The position numbers were made by a program, and so were the translations under genes. From the NCBI GenBank assembly GCA_947497245.1, contig CANMFO010000002.1, positions 930,001 to 994,000 of the forward strand: DNA of 64,000 nt. Direction: 5' to 3'. The notes below the pieces were generated by a model. The model did no database searches, had not been told where the DNA came from, and worked only from the letters and a program-made list of their open reading frames with translations. Origin of the DNA: an uncultured Flavobacteriaceae bacterium (GTDB lineage Bacteria; Bacteroidota; Bacteroidia; Flavobacteriales; Flavobacteriaceae). Shown one piece after another: positions 52,673 to 61,515 of the stretch; within the stretch, counting starts at the first letter, position 1; each line of letters begins with the position of its first letter.

Positions 52673-52735
52673 TTACACCATGGTCATGACTAGTGTGAGA
52701 AGTAATAACATCAAAAACTTAACAAGTGCAATCAT
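52673..52735 (-). CDS. Candidate 20-residue hydrophobic microprotein
   Basis: On the minus strand an ATG at 52735 opens MIALVKFLMLLLLTLVMTMV and a TAA, that is 20 residues, almost all hydrophobic with one Lys. The perfect terminator hairpin at 52623-52644 follows 29 bp after the stop, so a short independent transcript is plausible. Single-helix peptides of this sort include membrane toxins and regulators of membrane complexes. No strong ribosome binding site is visible. Upstream 52739-53080 is AT-rich and shows no other gene. Confidence 0.35.
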   Translation of the reverse strand: MIALVKFLMLLLLTLVMTMV

Positions 52736-53083
52736 AGTTAGGGGGTTTTTAGGTTAGCCTTCACCCAGCTAAAAGTGGTGTGCAAGGATTGAGTAAATGC
52801 TACTCGATAATCGATTATCTAAATAAGATATAAAACAAAAAGGCATACTTCCTAACAATTTGACCGAAATTAATGAATTTGAATTCACTATTGTAATCAA
52901 AAAAATGAAAATAATTTCAAATTTTTAAGTACCTCCTTGAACAAAGTTTTAAAATGTAATAAAAAAATGATCGGATAATTACACTCTCAAACATTTCAAG
53001 GGCCTTTTCAGGATATTTTTTGATTTTCAAGGGCCGTTTTGTCCCAAAAAACGCCGTTTTCGGGCAATTTGATCTTTGGGACC

Positions 53084-53114
53084 AAAAAAACCGACCCTTT
53101 GCCAGGCCGGTTTT
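53084..53114 (-). terminator. Terminator of the M56 peptidase gene
   Basis: On the minus strand AAAACCGGCC pairs with GGGTCGGTTTT (one G-U) around TGGCAAA, and a T-run follows. It lies 27 bp after the stop of the M56 gene. Confidence 0.7.
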
Positions 53115-53140
53115 GGATCTGCCGATCATCGATCAAAGAT

Positions 53141-54829
53141 TTAGTTTTGGTTCTTTTTGGAAGTGATTTCGATAACTCCGTTCTTTCCTTTTTTACCATA
53201 TTTTTTGATGGCTTCCCCATTCTTCAGAACGGAGACGGACGCAATGGTCTCGGGATCTATAGCTTCCATTTGCTCCTTTGTTATTTCTTTTCCGTCAAGA
53301 AAGTACAGCGGATCGGGATCGCCTGCGATTTCACGAATTTTTAAGCTGACCCCATCTTTGCGTTTCTTTGAGGTAATCTCCACAACACCGTTCCGGGCCT
53401 TCTTACCGTATTTTTTTAGGGCCCCTTCCCCTTTGGAGACATCCATGCTTTCTATGCCATCCATTTCCAGACTGTCCATGATGGAGGCGGGCATTTCCCT
53501 ACCGTCCAAAATGACCAAAGGGACTTTTTCATCAAAATCCAACTGTATGGAACCCGAATCGCTGTGCAAATGCCCCACTACATTGGATGGGTGGAGTGTA
53601 ACCTCCGAACCCTTGTTTTCATGGGGTCCATTGCCCTTGATCAAATGGTCGACCTGGTGTTCAATACTGGTAATGAACGGGCCGCCCTCTTCATTTACGC
53701 CAAAATGGATGGTAGCAATACCCTCTTTTCCATTATAGCTCGAGCTTACAAAACCGTTTTCCGACTTGTACCCGATCTCGATGGAGACGATGATTCCGGC
53801 ACGGTTTCGCTTAAGGCCCTTGACCGTAAGGCGTCCCTTTTCCTTTTTGATTTCCTCGGACAGGACATCGAGCTCCACATCGGTCATTGTTTTGGAGATG
53901 GCATATACTTTGGCATCATGTCTGGGCGCCAGATCAGTAGCAATGGCCGCTCCGGATGTGCGAATTTTGGCCTCGGTCCTTACGTGGAACACCAGTATGA
54001 AGAGTAGCAATAGGGGCAGAATGAAACTGTACTTGATCAAGTTTTTCGAATGGGATTGTTTTTGGTTCATCATAACGATTCGTTTTTTTATCAATGAATT
54101 AAAAAATGGATTGACCAGCGAAGGATGTTTTGATTCCGTGCCGGATCGCAGCAACAGGTACTGGTACTGTTTTTTGTCCTGGCAATCAAGGATGACGGTA
54201 TGCGCATCGGCTATGAATTCCAGGTTCTGCTGTACGGTGGATCGGTACTGCCAGATAAATGGATTGAACCATTGCAGTACAACAAGGATATGCGTCAGAA
54301 GAATATCCAGCGAGTGCCATTGCTCGACATGCAGCCGCTCGTGAGCCAAAATAACATCAAGTTCCCTTTTGGAATGGTTCTTTGGATGGTATACCACGTA
54401 ATTGAAAAAGGAAAAGGGCGTTAGGTCCCTATCCGTTTCCACGAAATGCACATTGCCTTCCCGGGTCGTACGTCCCTGGGATATGAGTTTCCTGAGGGAG
54501 AACAGTTGTAACAGCAGTCTTGTAGTCAAAAATAGGATGCCCGTGGCATATACCAGAAATAGATAATCGTACAGATCGAGGGACGCCGCCGCGGCCGATT
54601 GCTCCATATCCAGGGTATGGGGAACTGCCCGGCCCGTCAGTTCCGCTTCCAGCCACACCGTTTTGGTAAAGTGGAGGAAGGGAAGGAAAAGTGCCAGTAT
54701 CAGACCGGTCTGTAGGAACCACCTGTTTTGGGCAAAAAAAGTTTCCTTGCGGAGAAAGAGCCAGTAACAGCCCAGAAAAAGCAGGCTGATCCCCATCGAT
54801 TTCAATAGGTAGATAAAGAATGCTTCCAT
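53141..54829 (-). CDS. BlaR1/M56-type membrane peptidase with plug-like C-terminal repeats
   Basis: A 562-residue membrane protein. The N-terminal half has BlaR1/MecR1-type helices and an M56 metallopeptidase site, LAHERLHVEQ (HExxH at 163-167), with a likely third ligand in NLEFIADAH. A further helix lies near 265 (YSFILPLLLLFILVFHV). The periplasmic C-terminus carries two tandem segments resembling SusC plug motifs: VPLVILDGREMPASIMDSLE with YGKKARNGVVEITSKK, and PLYFLDGKEITKEQMEAIDP with YGKKGKNGVIEITSKK. No penicillin-binding sensor domain is present. It probably senses envelope state and cleaves the partner BlaI-type repressor encoded 2 bp upstream. Confidence 0.88.
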   Translation of the reverse strand: MEAFFIYLLKSMGISLLFLGCYWLFLRKETFFAQNRWFLQTGLILALFLPFLHFTKTVWLEAELTGRAVPHTLDMEQSAAAASLDLYDYLFLVYATGILFLTTRLLLQLFSLRKLISQGRTTREGNVHFVETDRDLTPFSFFNYVVYHPKNHSKRELDVILAHERLHVEQWHSLDILLTHILVVLQWFNPFIWQYRSTVQQNLEFIADAHTVILDCQDKKQYQYLLLRSGTESKHPSLVNPFFNSLIKKRIVMMNQKQSHSKNLIKYSFILPLLLLFILVFHVRTEAKIRTSGAAIATDLAPRHDAKVYAISKTMTDVELDVLSEEIKKEKGRLTVKGLKRNRAGIIVSIEIGYKSENGFVSSSYNGKEGIATIHFGVNEEGGPFITSIEHQVDHLIKGNGPHENKGSEVTLHPSNVVGHLHSDSGSIQLDFDEKVPLVILDGREMPASIMDSLEMDGIESMDVSKGEGALKKYGKKARNGVVEITSKKRKDGVSLKIREIAGDPDPLYFLDGKEITKEQMEAIDPETIASVSVLKNGEAIKKYGKKGKNGVIEITSKKNQN

Positions 54830-54831
54830 GA

Positions 54832-55215
54832 TTATTTGTTTTTCTCGATGAGGTCAATGATTTCCCTGAGTTCCTCCACGGAGATTTTTTCCTCCTTGGC
54901 AAAGAAAGAGACAAGGCTCTTGTACGAGTTGTCATAGTAATCCACGATGGTGGAATTGATGAATTTTTTTCGGTAGGCCTCCTTGGTGATCAAAGGAAAG
55001 TACCGATACGTGTTTCCAAAGGCCTCATGGCCCACATACTGCTTATCCTCCAGATTCCGTACTATGGTGGAAAGCGTATTGTAGTGAGGTTTTTCGCCCT
55101 TCAACTCGGCCCTGATTTCCTTTACAAAGGCTTTTTTCAAATGCCATAGAATTTTCATCACGGTTTCTTCCTTATTGGTCAATTTTTGCATTTTGCTGTT
55201 GTTTTTCCCAAACAT
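54832..55215 (-). CDS. BlaI/MecI/CopY-family repressor
   Basis: A 127-residue winged-helix repressor: LTNKEETVMKILWHLKKAFV at the N-terminus, then EIRAELKGEKPHYNTLSTIV with the recognition helix, RNLEDKQYVGHEAFGNTYRY and a C-terminal dimerisation region (FFAKEEKISVEELREIIDLI). BlaI repressors are inactivated by cleavage through an M56 partner, encoded 2 bp downstream. The Met at 55194 (QKLTNKEE context) is an alternative start. The palindromic ACTGTTTTTATAGT-like sequence at about 55217-55270 just upstream (repeated AACTGTTTTTATAGTTATTT) may be its operator. Confidence 0.9.
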   Translation of the reverse strand: MFGKNNSKMQKLTNKEETVMKILWHLKKAFVKEIRAELKGEKPHYNTLSTIVRNLEDKQYVGHEAFGNTYRYFPLITKEAYRKKFINSTIVDYYDNSYKSLVSFFAKEEKISVEELREIIDLIEKNK

Positions 55216-55216
55216 A

Positions 55217-55272
55217 CCACTGTTTTTTTAGTTACACAACTGTTTTTATAGTTATTTAACTGTTTTTGTAGT
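55217..55272. promoter_or_regulatory. Repeated ACTGTTTTT boxes upstream of the BlaI-type gene
   Basis: ACTGTTTTTTTAGT, ACTGTTTTTATAGT and ACTGTTTTTGTAGT occur three times in 56 bp directly before the repressor start. BlaI/MecI repressors bind ACA/TGT-type dyads; here each unit resembles an ACT...AGT dyad. A role as operator is inferred. Confidence 0.6.
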
Positions 55273-55347
55273 AAATTCGTTTTCGGGCCCCGTCATCTTA
55301 CCTGTTTTAGATCGAAATCTTCCCCTATATTTGTTAAAACCAAATTA

Positions 55348-56286
55348 ATGCAGCACCTTTTCTTTATTGTCCTGGGCCTTACCCTGTTGATTGCCGGGGG
55401 CAATTGGCTTTTAAAATCTGCCGTGGCCCTTTCCATAAGGCTGAATATCCCCAAAATTGTTATTGGCATGACCGTAGTGTCCTTTGCGACCTCGGCGCCC
55501 GAACTGATCGTGAGCATAAATGCCGCCCTCGACGGTTTTCCCGACCTGGCTCTGGGCAATGTGGTGGGTTCCAACATCGCCAATTTGGGACTTGTACTGG
55601 CGGTGACCGTTTTGTTGGGTGGTATTGACGTTAACAAAAGTTTTTATACCACGGACTGGCCAGTGATGATGCTGGCTTCCCTTTTGTTCTTTGGCTTTAT
55701 TTATTTTGATGGGGAACTACAGCAGTACGAAGGGGTGGTTATGGTGGTCGTGCTGTTCCTGTTCCTGGTCTATCTGCTCCGTTTCCAAAAACCTGCGGTG
55801 GTGGACGAACTGCCCGAGGACGACCTGCCCCTTCCATTGTACAAAACGGTGCTCTTTCTGGGCCTTGGTGGCCTAGCGCTTTGGGGAGGTTCGGAACTGC
55901 TGGTAGATGGGGCCGTGGGCCTTGCCAAGGCATACGGGGTGAGTGAACGGCTCATTGGGGTAACTGTGGTTTCCATTGGTACCAGCATTCCGGAACTTGC
56001 TGCCTCGATAATAGCGGTGATCAAAAAGGAGAAGGCCATATCGTTGGGCAATCTTATCGGATCGAACATCTTCAATATTTTGGCGGTGCTCGGCATCACT
56101 ACGATCATCACACCGATCCAAGTTATGGATCAGGGGTTGTTGCGCAACGATATCTTCTGGATGCTGGGCATTTCATTTTTGGTACTTCCCTTGGTATTCA
56201 TTCCAAAAGGACTTCGGCTGGGATGGCGTGACGGTATAGTTCTTGTGGCGGTTTATTTGACCTTTGTATATTGTACAATTACTTAA
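55348..56286 (+). CDS. Calcium/sodium antiporter (YrbG-type CaCA)
   Basis: A 312-residue membrane protein of the Ca2+:cation antiporter family with the two inverted halves of the fold. The alpha repeats are SFATSAPELIVSINAALDGF with ALGNVVGSNIANLGL, and SIGTSIPELAASIIAVIKKE with SLGNLIGSNIFNILAVLG. The acidic ion-binding residues are the Glu in APEL and IPEL. An acidic loop (VVDELPEDDLPLPL) separates the halves. It exports Ca2+ in exchange for Na+. It is a single gene, divergent from the BlaI/M56 pair. Confidence 0.93.
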   Translation: MQHLFFIVLGLTLLIAGGNWLLKSAVALSIRLNIPKIVIGMTVVSFATSAPELIVSINAALDGFPDLALGNVVGSNIANLGLVLAVTVLLGGIDVNKSFYTTDWPVMMLASLLFFGFIYFDGELQQYEGVVMVVVLFLFLVYLLRFQKPAVVDELPEDDLPLPLYKTVLFLGLGGLALWGGSELLVDGAVGLAKAYGVSERLIGVTVVSIGTSIPELAASIIAVIKKEKAISLGNLIGSNIFNILAVLGITTIITPIQVMDQGLLRNDIFWMLGISFLVLPLVFIPKGLRLGWRDGIVLVAVYLTFVYCTIT

Positions 56287-56295
56287 ATCTCTTTT

Positions 56296-56481
56296 TTGGC
56301 GATGCGGAGAGAAAATTGGATCGTCCCATTCTGTTCATTGTTCGCGGCGCCCTTCTTTGCACAACAGCAGTTTATACAGGAGGTAAAAGCCCTTTGCCCA
56401 ACTGCCAAAGGACACGCTCTATACGCACCGGATGAGGCCCATTTTTCAAGATCAGCCCATCGTGAGGCCGGACAACCTTGA
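56296..56481 (+). CDS. Doubtful short frame, possible gene remnant
   Basis: A 61-residue frame with a signal-peptide-like N-terminus (WIVPFCSLFAAPFFAQQQF) and a short mature part ending in REAGQP. It follows the antiporter gene by 9 bp and may be the remnant of an exported protein. There is no ribosome binding site or family match. Confidence 0.25.
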   Translation: MAMRRENWIVPFCSLFAAPFFAQQQFIQEVKALCPTAKGHALYAPDEAHFSRSAHREAGQP

Positions 56482-56554
56482 AGATTATTGGATGAACACG
56501 CCCTTGCAGAAAGTGGAATGACGCCAGGTGCGGAAAGGGAAGCTAGGACAATAA

Positions 56555-56590
56555 AAAAAAGCGCCATTGGATTTCCAATGGCGCCTTTTG
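56555..56590. terminator. Bidirectional terminator
   Basis: GCGCCATTGG (56561-56570) and CCAATGGCGC (56575-56584) form a perfect 10-bp stem, with an A-run on the left and CTTTTG on the right. It ends the minus-strand glutamine synthetase gene. Confidence 0.85.
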
Positions 56591-56608
56591 TACAACAACT
56601 AATTCATT

Positions 56609-57622
56609 TTATGATATGTCAGCGGATTTGACGGTCGTGATAATCCTACTGGCAATCTTGTAAGGATCCCCGTTGGAAGCGGGCCGGCGGTCTTCCAACC
56701 AACCTTTCCATCCCTTTTCCACGGTCATGATCGGAATACGGATCGAAGCGCCCCTATCGGAAACGCCATAACTGAAATCGTCAATGGATGCCGTTTCGTG
56801 CAATCCGGTCAACCGTTGGTCGTTGAACTCTCCGTATACCTCAATGTGCTCTTTGGTGACCGGTCTAAACGCCTCACATATTTTTTCATATATCTCCTTC
56901 GAACCGCAGGTCCTCAAAGTGGTATTGGAGAAGTTGGCGTGCATGCCCGAACCGTTCCAATCTCCTTTGACCGGTTTTGGATGCAGTTCAATGTAATAGC
57001 CATAACTTTCGGTCAGGCGATTGAGCAGATAGCGCGCGATCCAAATTTCGTCCCCCGCCTTTTTGGCGCCTTTGGCAAAGAGTTGGAATTCCCATTGTCC
57101 GGCCGCCACTTCTTGGTTGATGCCCTCGAAATTAAGACCGGCAGCGAGACACTGGTCCGCATGCTCCTCGACAAGGTCCCTGCCCCAAGTGTTTTTCCCA
57201 CCTACCGAGCAGTAGTAAAGTCCCTGCGGGCCTGGATATCCACCAATAGGAAAACCAAGAGGTAGCTGTGTTTCCACGTCCATGATGAAATACTCTTGTT
57301 CGAACCCGAACCAAAAATCGTTGTCTCCGTCATCGATGGTGGCCCTTGCATTGGATTCATGCGGCGTTCCATCGGCGTTCAATACCTCGTTCATGACCAA
57401 AAAACCATCCTTTCTGGCAGGATCTGGATAAACGGCAACTGGCTTTAACAGGCAGTCCGAAGAACCACCTTCTGCTTGCTGCGTGGAACTTCCATCGAAA
57501 GACCACGTGGGGCAATCTTCCAGTTTACCGCTAAAATTTTCTTCGATTTTGGTTTTGCTTCTCAAGTTCGCTGTTGGTTTATAACCATCCAACCAAATGT
57601 ATTCTAACTTTGATTTGCTCAT
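56609..57622 (-). CDS. Glutamine synthetase type II
   Basis: A 337-residue enzyme of the eukaryote-like GSII class, making glutamine from glutamate, ammonia and ATP. Motifs: LEYIWLDGYKPTANLRSKTK, WSFDGSSTQQAEGGSSDCLL, the metal/glutamate site FWFGFEQEYFIMD, NGSGMHANFSNTTLRTCGSK with the ATP-binding portion, and RLTGLHETASIDDFSYGVSD. Its length is normal for GSII and much shorter than GSI or GSIII. It is divergent from the GSIII gene; the shared 212-bp intergenic region carries three GGGTA-type motifs that may coordinate both with nitrogen status. Confidence 0.95.
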   Translation of the reverse strand: MSKSKLEYIWLDGYKPTANLRSKTKIEENFSGKLEDCPTWSFDGSSTQQAEGGSSDCLLKPVAVYPDPARKDGFLVMNEVLNADGTPHESNARATIDDGDNDFWFGFEQEYFIMDVETQLPLGFPIGGYPGPQGLYYCSVGGKNTWGRDLVEEHADQCLAAGLNFEGINQEVAAGQWEFQLFAKGAKKAGDEIWIARYLLNRLTESYGYYIELHPKPVKGDWNGSGMHANFSNTTLRTCGSKEIYEKICEAFRPVTKEHIEVYGEFNDQRLTGLHETASIDDFSYGVSDRGASIRIPIMTVEKGWKGWLEDRRPASNGDPYKIASRIITTVKSADIS

Positions 57623-57697
57623 AATTTCTTGGTAGTTAATTTTACTTTTTTCGGATTAACAAAAATATGTTTTTTGCGGAAGTATACTAATTTTTGA

Positions 57698-57757
57698 GGG
57701 GGTAAAAATGATCAAATCCGATATTATTTTCAATACCCCTAAATTATCAAGGGTATT
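57698..57757. promoter_or_regulatory. Three GGGTA motifs between the two glutamine synthetase genes
   Basis: GGGGGTAA (57698-57705), its inverted form AATACCCC (57732-57739) and AAGGGTATT (57749-57757). The last two make an AATACCC / GGGTATT dyad with a 12-bp spacer. The placement between divergent GSII and GSIII genes suggests a shared operator; the binding protein is unknown. Confidence 0.45.
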
Positions 57758-57834
57758 TTGCTTTAAATTAATTTTTTTGAGAATATATTATTAAATCCCT
57801 AATTGTTAATTTAGCACCAAATAAAAAAGGAGAT

Positions 57835-60021
57835 ATGTCAAAACAACGATTTGATGCCATTTCCCAGAGCAGCGGGAGAGATCGGATTACAGTGGCCGAA
57901 AAGGGAAGACGGTCGGAACTTTTTGCGATCAATGTCTTTAATGGGGAGCGCATGCTGCAATATCTGACCAAGGATGCCCTGGAGAGTGTGAAAGGGGCCA
58001 TTTTTTCCGGATCAAAAATTGATAGGAAAATTGCGGACCAGGTGGCCGAGGCGATGAAGGCTTGGGCGATCTCCATCGGTGCCACGCACTACACCCATTG
58101 GTTCCAGCCCTTGACAGGATCCACAGCGGAGAAACACGATGCCTTTTTTGACCTGTTGCCCGATGGCAAGGCATTGGAAAAGTTCGGGGGCGGACAGCTG
58201 GTGCAGCAAGAACCGGACGCTTCCAGTTTTCCCAGCGGAGGGATCAGGAATACCTTTGAGGCAAGGGGATATACCGCTTGGGATCCCACCTCGCCCGCGT
58301 TCGTGTATGACACCACCTTGTGCATCCCCACCATTTTTGTTTCCTATACCGGGGAAGCCCTGGACAACAAAGCCCCTTTATTGCGTGCCCTGCATGCGAT
58401 GGATGAGGCGGCCACGGGCGTGGCCAAATATTTTGACAAGAATGTATCCAAGGTGAGTGCAACGCTGGGCTGGGAACAGGAGTACTTTTTGGTAGACAAG
58501 GCCCTGGCACATTCCCGCCAGGACGTGCTGATGACAGGACGTACCCTGATCGGGCATTCGGCCGCAAAAGGACAGCAATTGGATGATCACTATTTCGGGG
58601 TTATCCCCCAAAGGGCCATCAGTTTTATGAAGGACCTGGAAAAAGAGTGCACCCAATTGGGCATTCCGGTAAAAACACGGCACAACGAGGTCGCGCCGAA
58701 CCAGTTTGAACTGGCACCTGTTTTCGAAGAGGCCAACTTGGCGGTGGACCATAATCTCCTCTTGATGGACGTGATGGAGAAAATCGCGGATAAGCACCAT
58801 TTCAAGGTCCTTTTCCATGAGAAGCCCTTTGCCGGAATCAACGGCTCGGGAAAGCACAACAATTGGTCTTTGTCTACCGATACCGGCGTGAATCTGTTGA
58901 GTCCGGGCTCCACCCCCATGAAAAACCTTCAGTTCCTGACCTTTTTCGTCAATACCATCAAAGCCGTCGACAGCTATGAAGAACTTTTGAGATATTCCAT
59001 TGCCTCTGCCAGCAACGACCATCGTCTTGGCGCCAACGAGGCCCCTCCCGCCATTCTTTCGATCTTTATCGGAAAACAATTGAGTGATGTTTTGGATGAG
59101 TTGGAGGGCGTTTCCCAGGGCAAACTTTCCCCCGAGGAAAAAACGGAGCTCAAACTCAATGTAGTGGGCAAGATTCCTGAAATTTTACTGGACAATACCG
59201 ATCGTAACCGTACTTCCCCCTTTGCATTCACTGGGAATAAATTCGAAATGAGGGGGGTGGGATCGAAGACCAATTGCGCCAAACCCATGACCGTATTGAA
59301 CACCATAGTTGCCAAACAACTGTTGGCGTTCAAGAAAGAGGTGGATGCTTTGATCGATACCAAAAACCTAAAAAAGGACGAGGCCGTCTTTAACATATTA
59401 AGGGAGTATATCAAGACTTCGAAAAGGATTCGTTTTGATGGCGATGGGTATAGCGCGGAATGGCAAAAGGAAGCCAAAAGAAGGAAATTGAGCAACAACA
59501 GGACCACGCCCGAAGCCCTTCAGGTATTGACATCAAAGAAAAGCTTGGAGCTCTTTAAATCCATGGGGGTAATGAGTGAAACAGAGGTAAGGGCCCGTTT
59601 GGAAGTGGAACTGAAAGCCTATATTCTCCACATCCAAATCGAGGGGAGGGTGTTCAACGACCTGGTGTACAGCCAGGTAATCCCATCGGCCATAGGGTAT
59701 CAGAACAAGCTCATCAAGAATGTGCTGGGGATGAAGGAGATCTATGGTGCGGCGCACATGCCATTTTCAAATGGACCTTTATCGATCATCGAACAGATAG
59801 CGGAGCACATTGCTGCCCTGAAGAAGAAGACCGATGCCATGACGGATGCCAGGAAAAAAGCGAACAAGTTGATGGATACCCATAAAAAGGCCTTTGCATA
59901 CTGCGAAAATGTAAAACCCTATTTTGACGAAATACGGATGCACTGCGACAAATTGGAACAATTGGTCGACAACCAGTCCTGGCCGTTGACCAAGTATCGG
60001 GAACTTCTGTTCGTTAAATAA
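57835..60021 (+). CDS. glnN: Glutamine synthetase type III
   Basis: A 728-residue GSIII enzyme, the class common in Bacteroidota. Conserved parts: SKQRFDAISQSSGRDRITVA at the start, MKAWAISIGATHYTHWFQPL, EKHDAFFDLLPDGKALEKFG, GWEQEYFLVDKALAHSRQDV, RHNEVAPNQFELAPVFEEAN, GSGKHNNWSLSTDTGVNLLS, and SASNDHRLGANEAPPAILSI. Length and order are normal for the class. It makes glutamine as GSII does, and the presence of both suggests different affinities or regulation. The promoter lies in the divergent region with the GGGTA motifs. The purM gene follows. Confidence 0.97.
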   Translation: MSKQRFDAISQSSGRDRITVAEKGRRSELFAINVFNGERMLQYLTKDALESVKGAIFSGSKIDRKIADQVAEAMKAWAISIGATHYTHWFQPLTGSTAEKHDAFFDLLPDGKALEKFGGGQLVQQEPDASSFPSGGIRNTFEARGYTAWDPTSPAFVYDTTLCIPTIFVSYTGEALDNKAPLLRALHAMDEAATGVAKYFDKNVSKVSATLGWEQEYFLVDKALAHSRQDVLMTGRTLIGHSAAKGQQLDDHYFGVIPQRAISFMKDLEKECTQLGIPVKTRHNEVAPNQFELAPVFEEANLAVDHNLLLMDVMEKIADKHHFKVLFHEKPFAGINGSGKHNNWSLSTDTGVNLLSPGSTPMKNLQFLTFFVNTIKAVDSYEELLRYSIASASNDHRLGANEAPPAILSIFIGKQLSDVLDELEGVSQGKLSPEEKTELKLNVVGKIPEILLDNTDRNRTSPFAFTGNKFEMRGVGSKTNCAKPMTVLNTIVAKQLLAFKKEVDALIDTKNLKKDEAVFNILREYIKTSKRIRFDGDGYSAEWQKEAKRRKLSNNRTTPEALQVLTSKKSLELFKSMGVMSETEVRARLEVELKAYILHIQIEGRVFNDLVYSQVIPSAIGYQNKLIKNVLGMKEIYGAAHMPFSNGPLSIIEQIAEHIAALKKKTDAMTDARKKANKLMDTHKKAFAYCENVKPYFDEIRMHCDKLEQLVDNQSWPLTKYRELLFVK

Positions 60022-60165
60022 AGTGTGGAGCCAAAAGGGAAGGGTTATGGCGGAGAGGGATTTAACGCCCATCGCCTTTCCGACGGTGCGGAATTTTTGC
60101 ATTATTTCCAAACCCATGCCCCCTTTTTGAAGTATTCCACTATTTTTGCCTCAAACTTCCAGAGT

Positions 60166-61347
60166 ATGGGTTCCAACACTAGCGAAAGATATCACCAACG
60201 GGGCGTTTCGGCCTCCAAGGAGGACGTCCACAATGCCATTAAAAACATTGATAAAGGACTGTTCCCTAAGGCTTTCTGTAAGATCGTCCCCGATTATTTG
60301 ACCCATGATGATGCCTACTGTCTGGTAATGCACGCGGATGGTGCGGGCACCAAGTCGTCCCTCGCCTATATGTATTGGAAGGAGACCGGGGATATCTCTG
60401 TGTGGAAGGGCATCGCACAGGACGCACTGATCATGAACATAGATGATTTGATCTGTGTGGGAGCCTGCAACAATATCCTGTTGTCATCGACCATTGGAAG
60501 GAACAAAAATTTGATTCCAGGAGAGGTTATTTCTGCAATTATCAACGGTACCGAGGAATTGATATCCGATTTGGGAAAACATGGGATCACCATACATTCC
60601 ACGGGAGGGGAAACCGCCGATGTGGGCGATTTGGTACGGACCATTATTGTCGACTCCACGGTTACGGCAAGGGTAAAGCGCAGCGATGTGATCGACAATG
60701 CAAATATCCGGGCGGGCGATGTCATCGTCGGATTGGCCTCCTTCGGCCAGGCCACCTATGAAACGGACTATAATGGAGGTATGGGGAGCAACGGACTCAC
60801 CTCGGCCCGCCACGATGTTTTCTCGAAATATCTCGCGGAGAAATACCCCGAGAGCTATGATGCCGCCGTGCCACCGGAATTGGTGTATTCGGGGAAGACC
60901 AAATTAACGGATACGGTACCCGATTCTCCCTTGGATGCTGGAAAGTTGGTGCTTTCCCCGACCCGGACCTATGCCCCGGTGGTTAAGGCGATTCTCGGGG
61001 AAATGGACCCCTCCGGCATACATGGGATGGTACATTGCAGTGGTGGGGCCCAAACCAAGATCTTGCATTTTATCGATAATCTTCATGTCGTAAAGGACCA
61101 GCTTTTCCCGATCCCGCCCTTGTTCAAGTTGATACAGGAACAATCGGGCACCGATTGGAGGGAAATGTACCAGGTCTTCAATTGTGGACATCGCATGGAA
61201 CTTTATGTGGATCCCAATCTTGCCGGACGATTGATCCAAATCTCGGAAAGTTTTGGGGTGAGTGCACAAATAGTGGGAAGGGTGTCCGAAAGTCCTTCAA
61301 AAAAACTTACTATCAAAAGCGAGTTTGGCACCTTTGTTTACGACTGA
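60166..61347 (+). CDS. purM: Phosphoribosylformylglycinamidine cyclo-ligase (AIR synthetase)
   Basis: A 393-residue enzyme of purine synthesis that closes the ring of FGAM to form AIR with ATP. The start at 60166 (MGSNTSERYHQRGVSASKED) fits the family; the longer frame from 60025 adds 47 unrelated residues. Motifs include KIVPDYLTHDDAYCLVMHAD, GAGTKSSLAYMYWKETGDIS, HSTGGETADVGDLVRTIIVD, GLASFGQATYETDYNGGMGS and HGMVHCSGGAQTKILHFIDN. It is of the longer Bacteroidota type. It begins about 145 bp after glnN, so transcription may be joined but not tightly coupled. Confidence 0.95.
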   Translation: MGSNTSERYHQRGVSASKEDVHNAIKNIDKGLFPKAFCKIVPDYLTHDDAYCLVMHADGAGTKSSLAYMYWKETGDISVWKGIAQDALIMNIDDLICVGACNNILLSSTIGRNKNLIPGEVISAIINGTEELISDLGKHGITIHSTGGETADVGDLVRTIIVDSTVTARVKRSDVIDNANIRAGDVIVGLASFGQATYETDYNGGMGSNGLTSARHDVFSKYLAEKYPESYDAAVPPELVYSGKTKLTDTVPDSPLDAGKLVLSPTRTYAPVVKAILGEMDPSGIHGMVHCSGGAQTKILHFIDNLHVVKDQLFPIPPLFKLIQEQSGTDWREMYQVFNCGHRMELYVDPNLAGRLIQISESFGVSAQIVGRVSESPSKKLTIKSEFGTFVYD

Positions 61348-61515
61348 AAAAAGCAACGCACCCCGACGCCCCTCCCATAAACCGCGAATACTAATGTCAA
61401 AACATCGATTCTTGGAATGCTTGTATTTTTCGATATGGATGAATATATCGAATTATCGATTGGCGCTATACGATTCCATGGTTTCAAACGTTCTTTTTAT
61501 ATAAAAAAACTAGTT

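Noticed and set aside
58378-59079. A 233-residue minus-strand frame inside the GSIII gene
   Set aside because: Antisense shadow of a strongly conserved enzyme.
60025-60165. N-terminal extension of PurM from the ATG-less upstream part of the frame
   Set aside because: The 47 extra residues are not present in the family; the ATG at 60166 gives the standard N-terminus.
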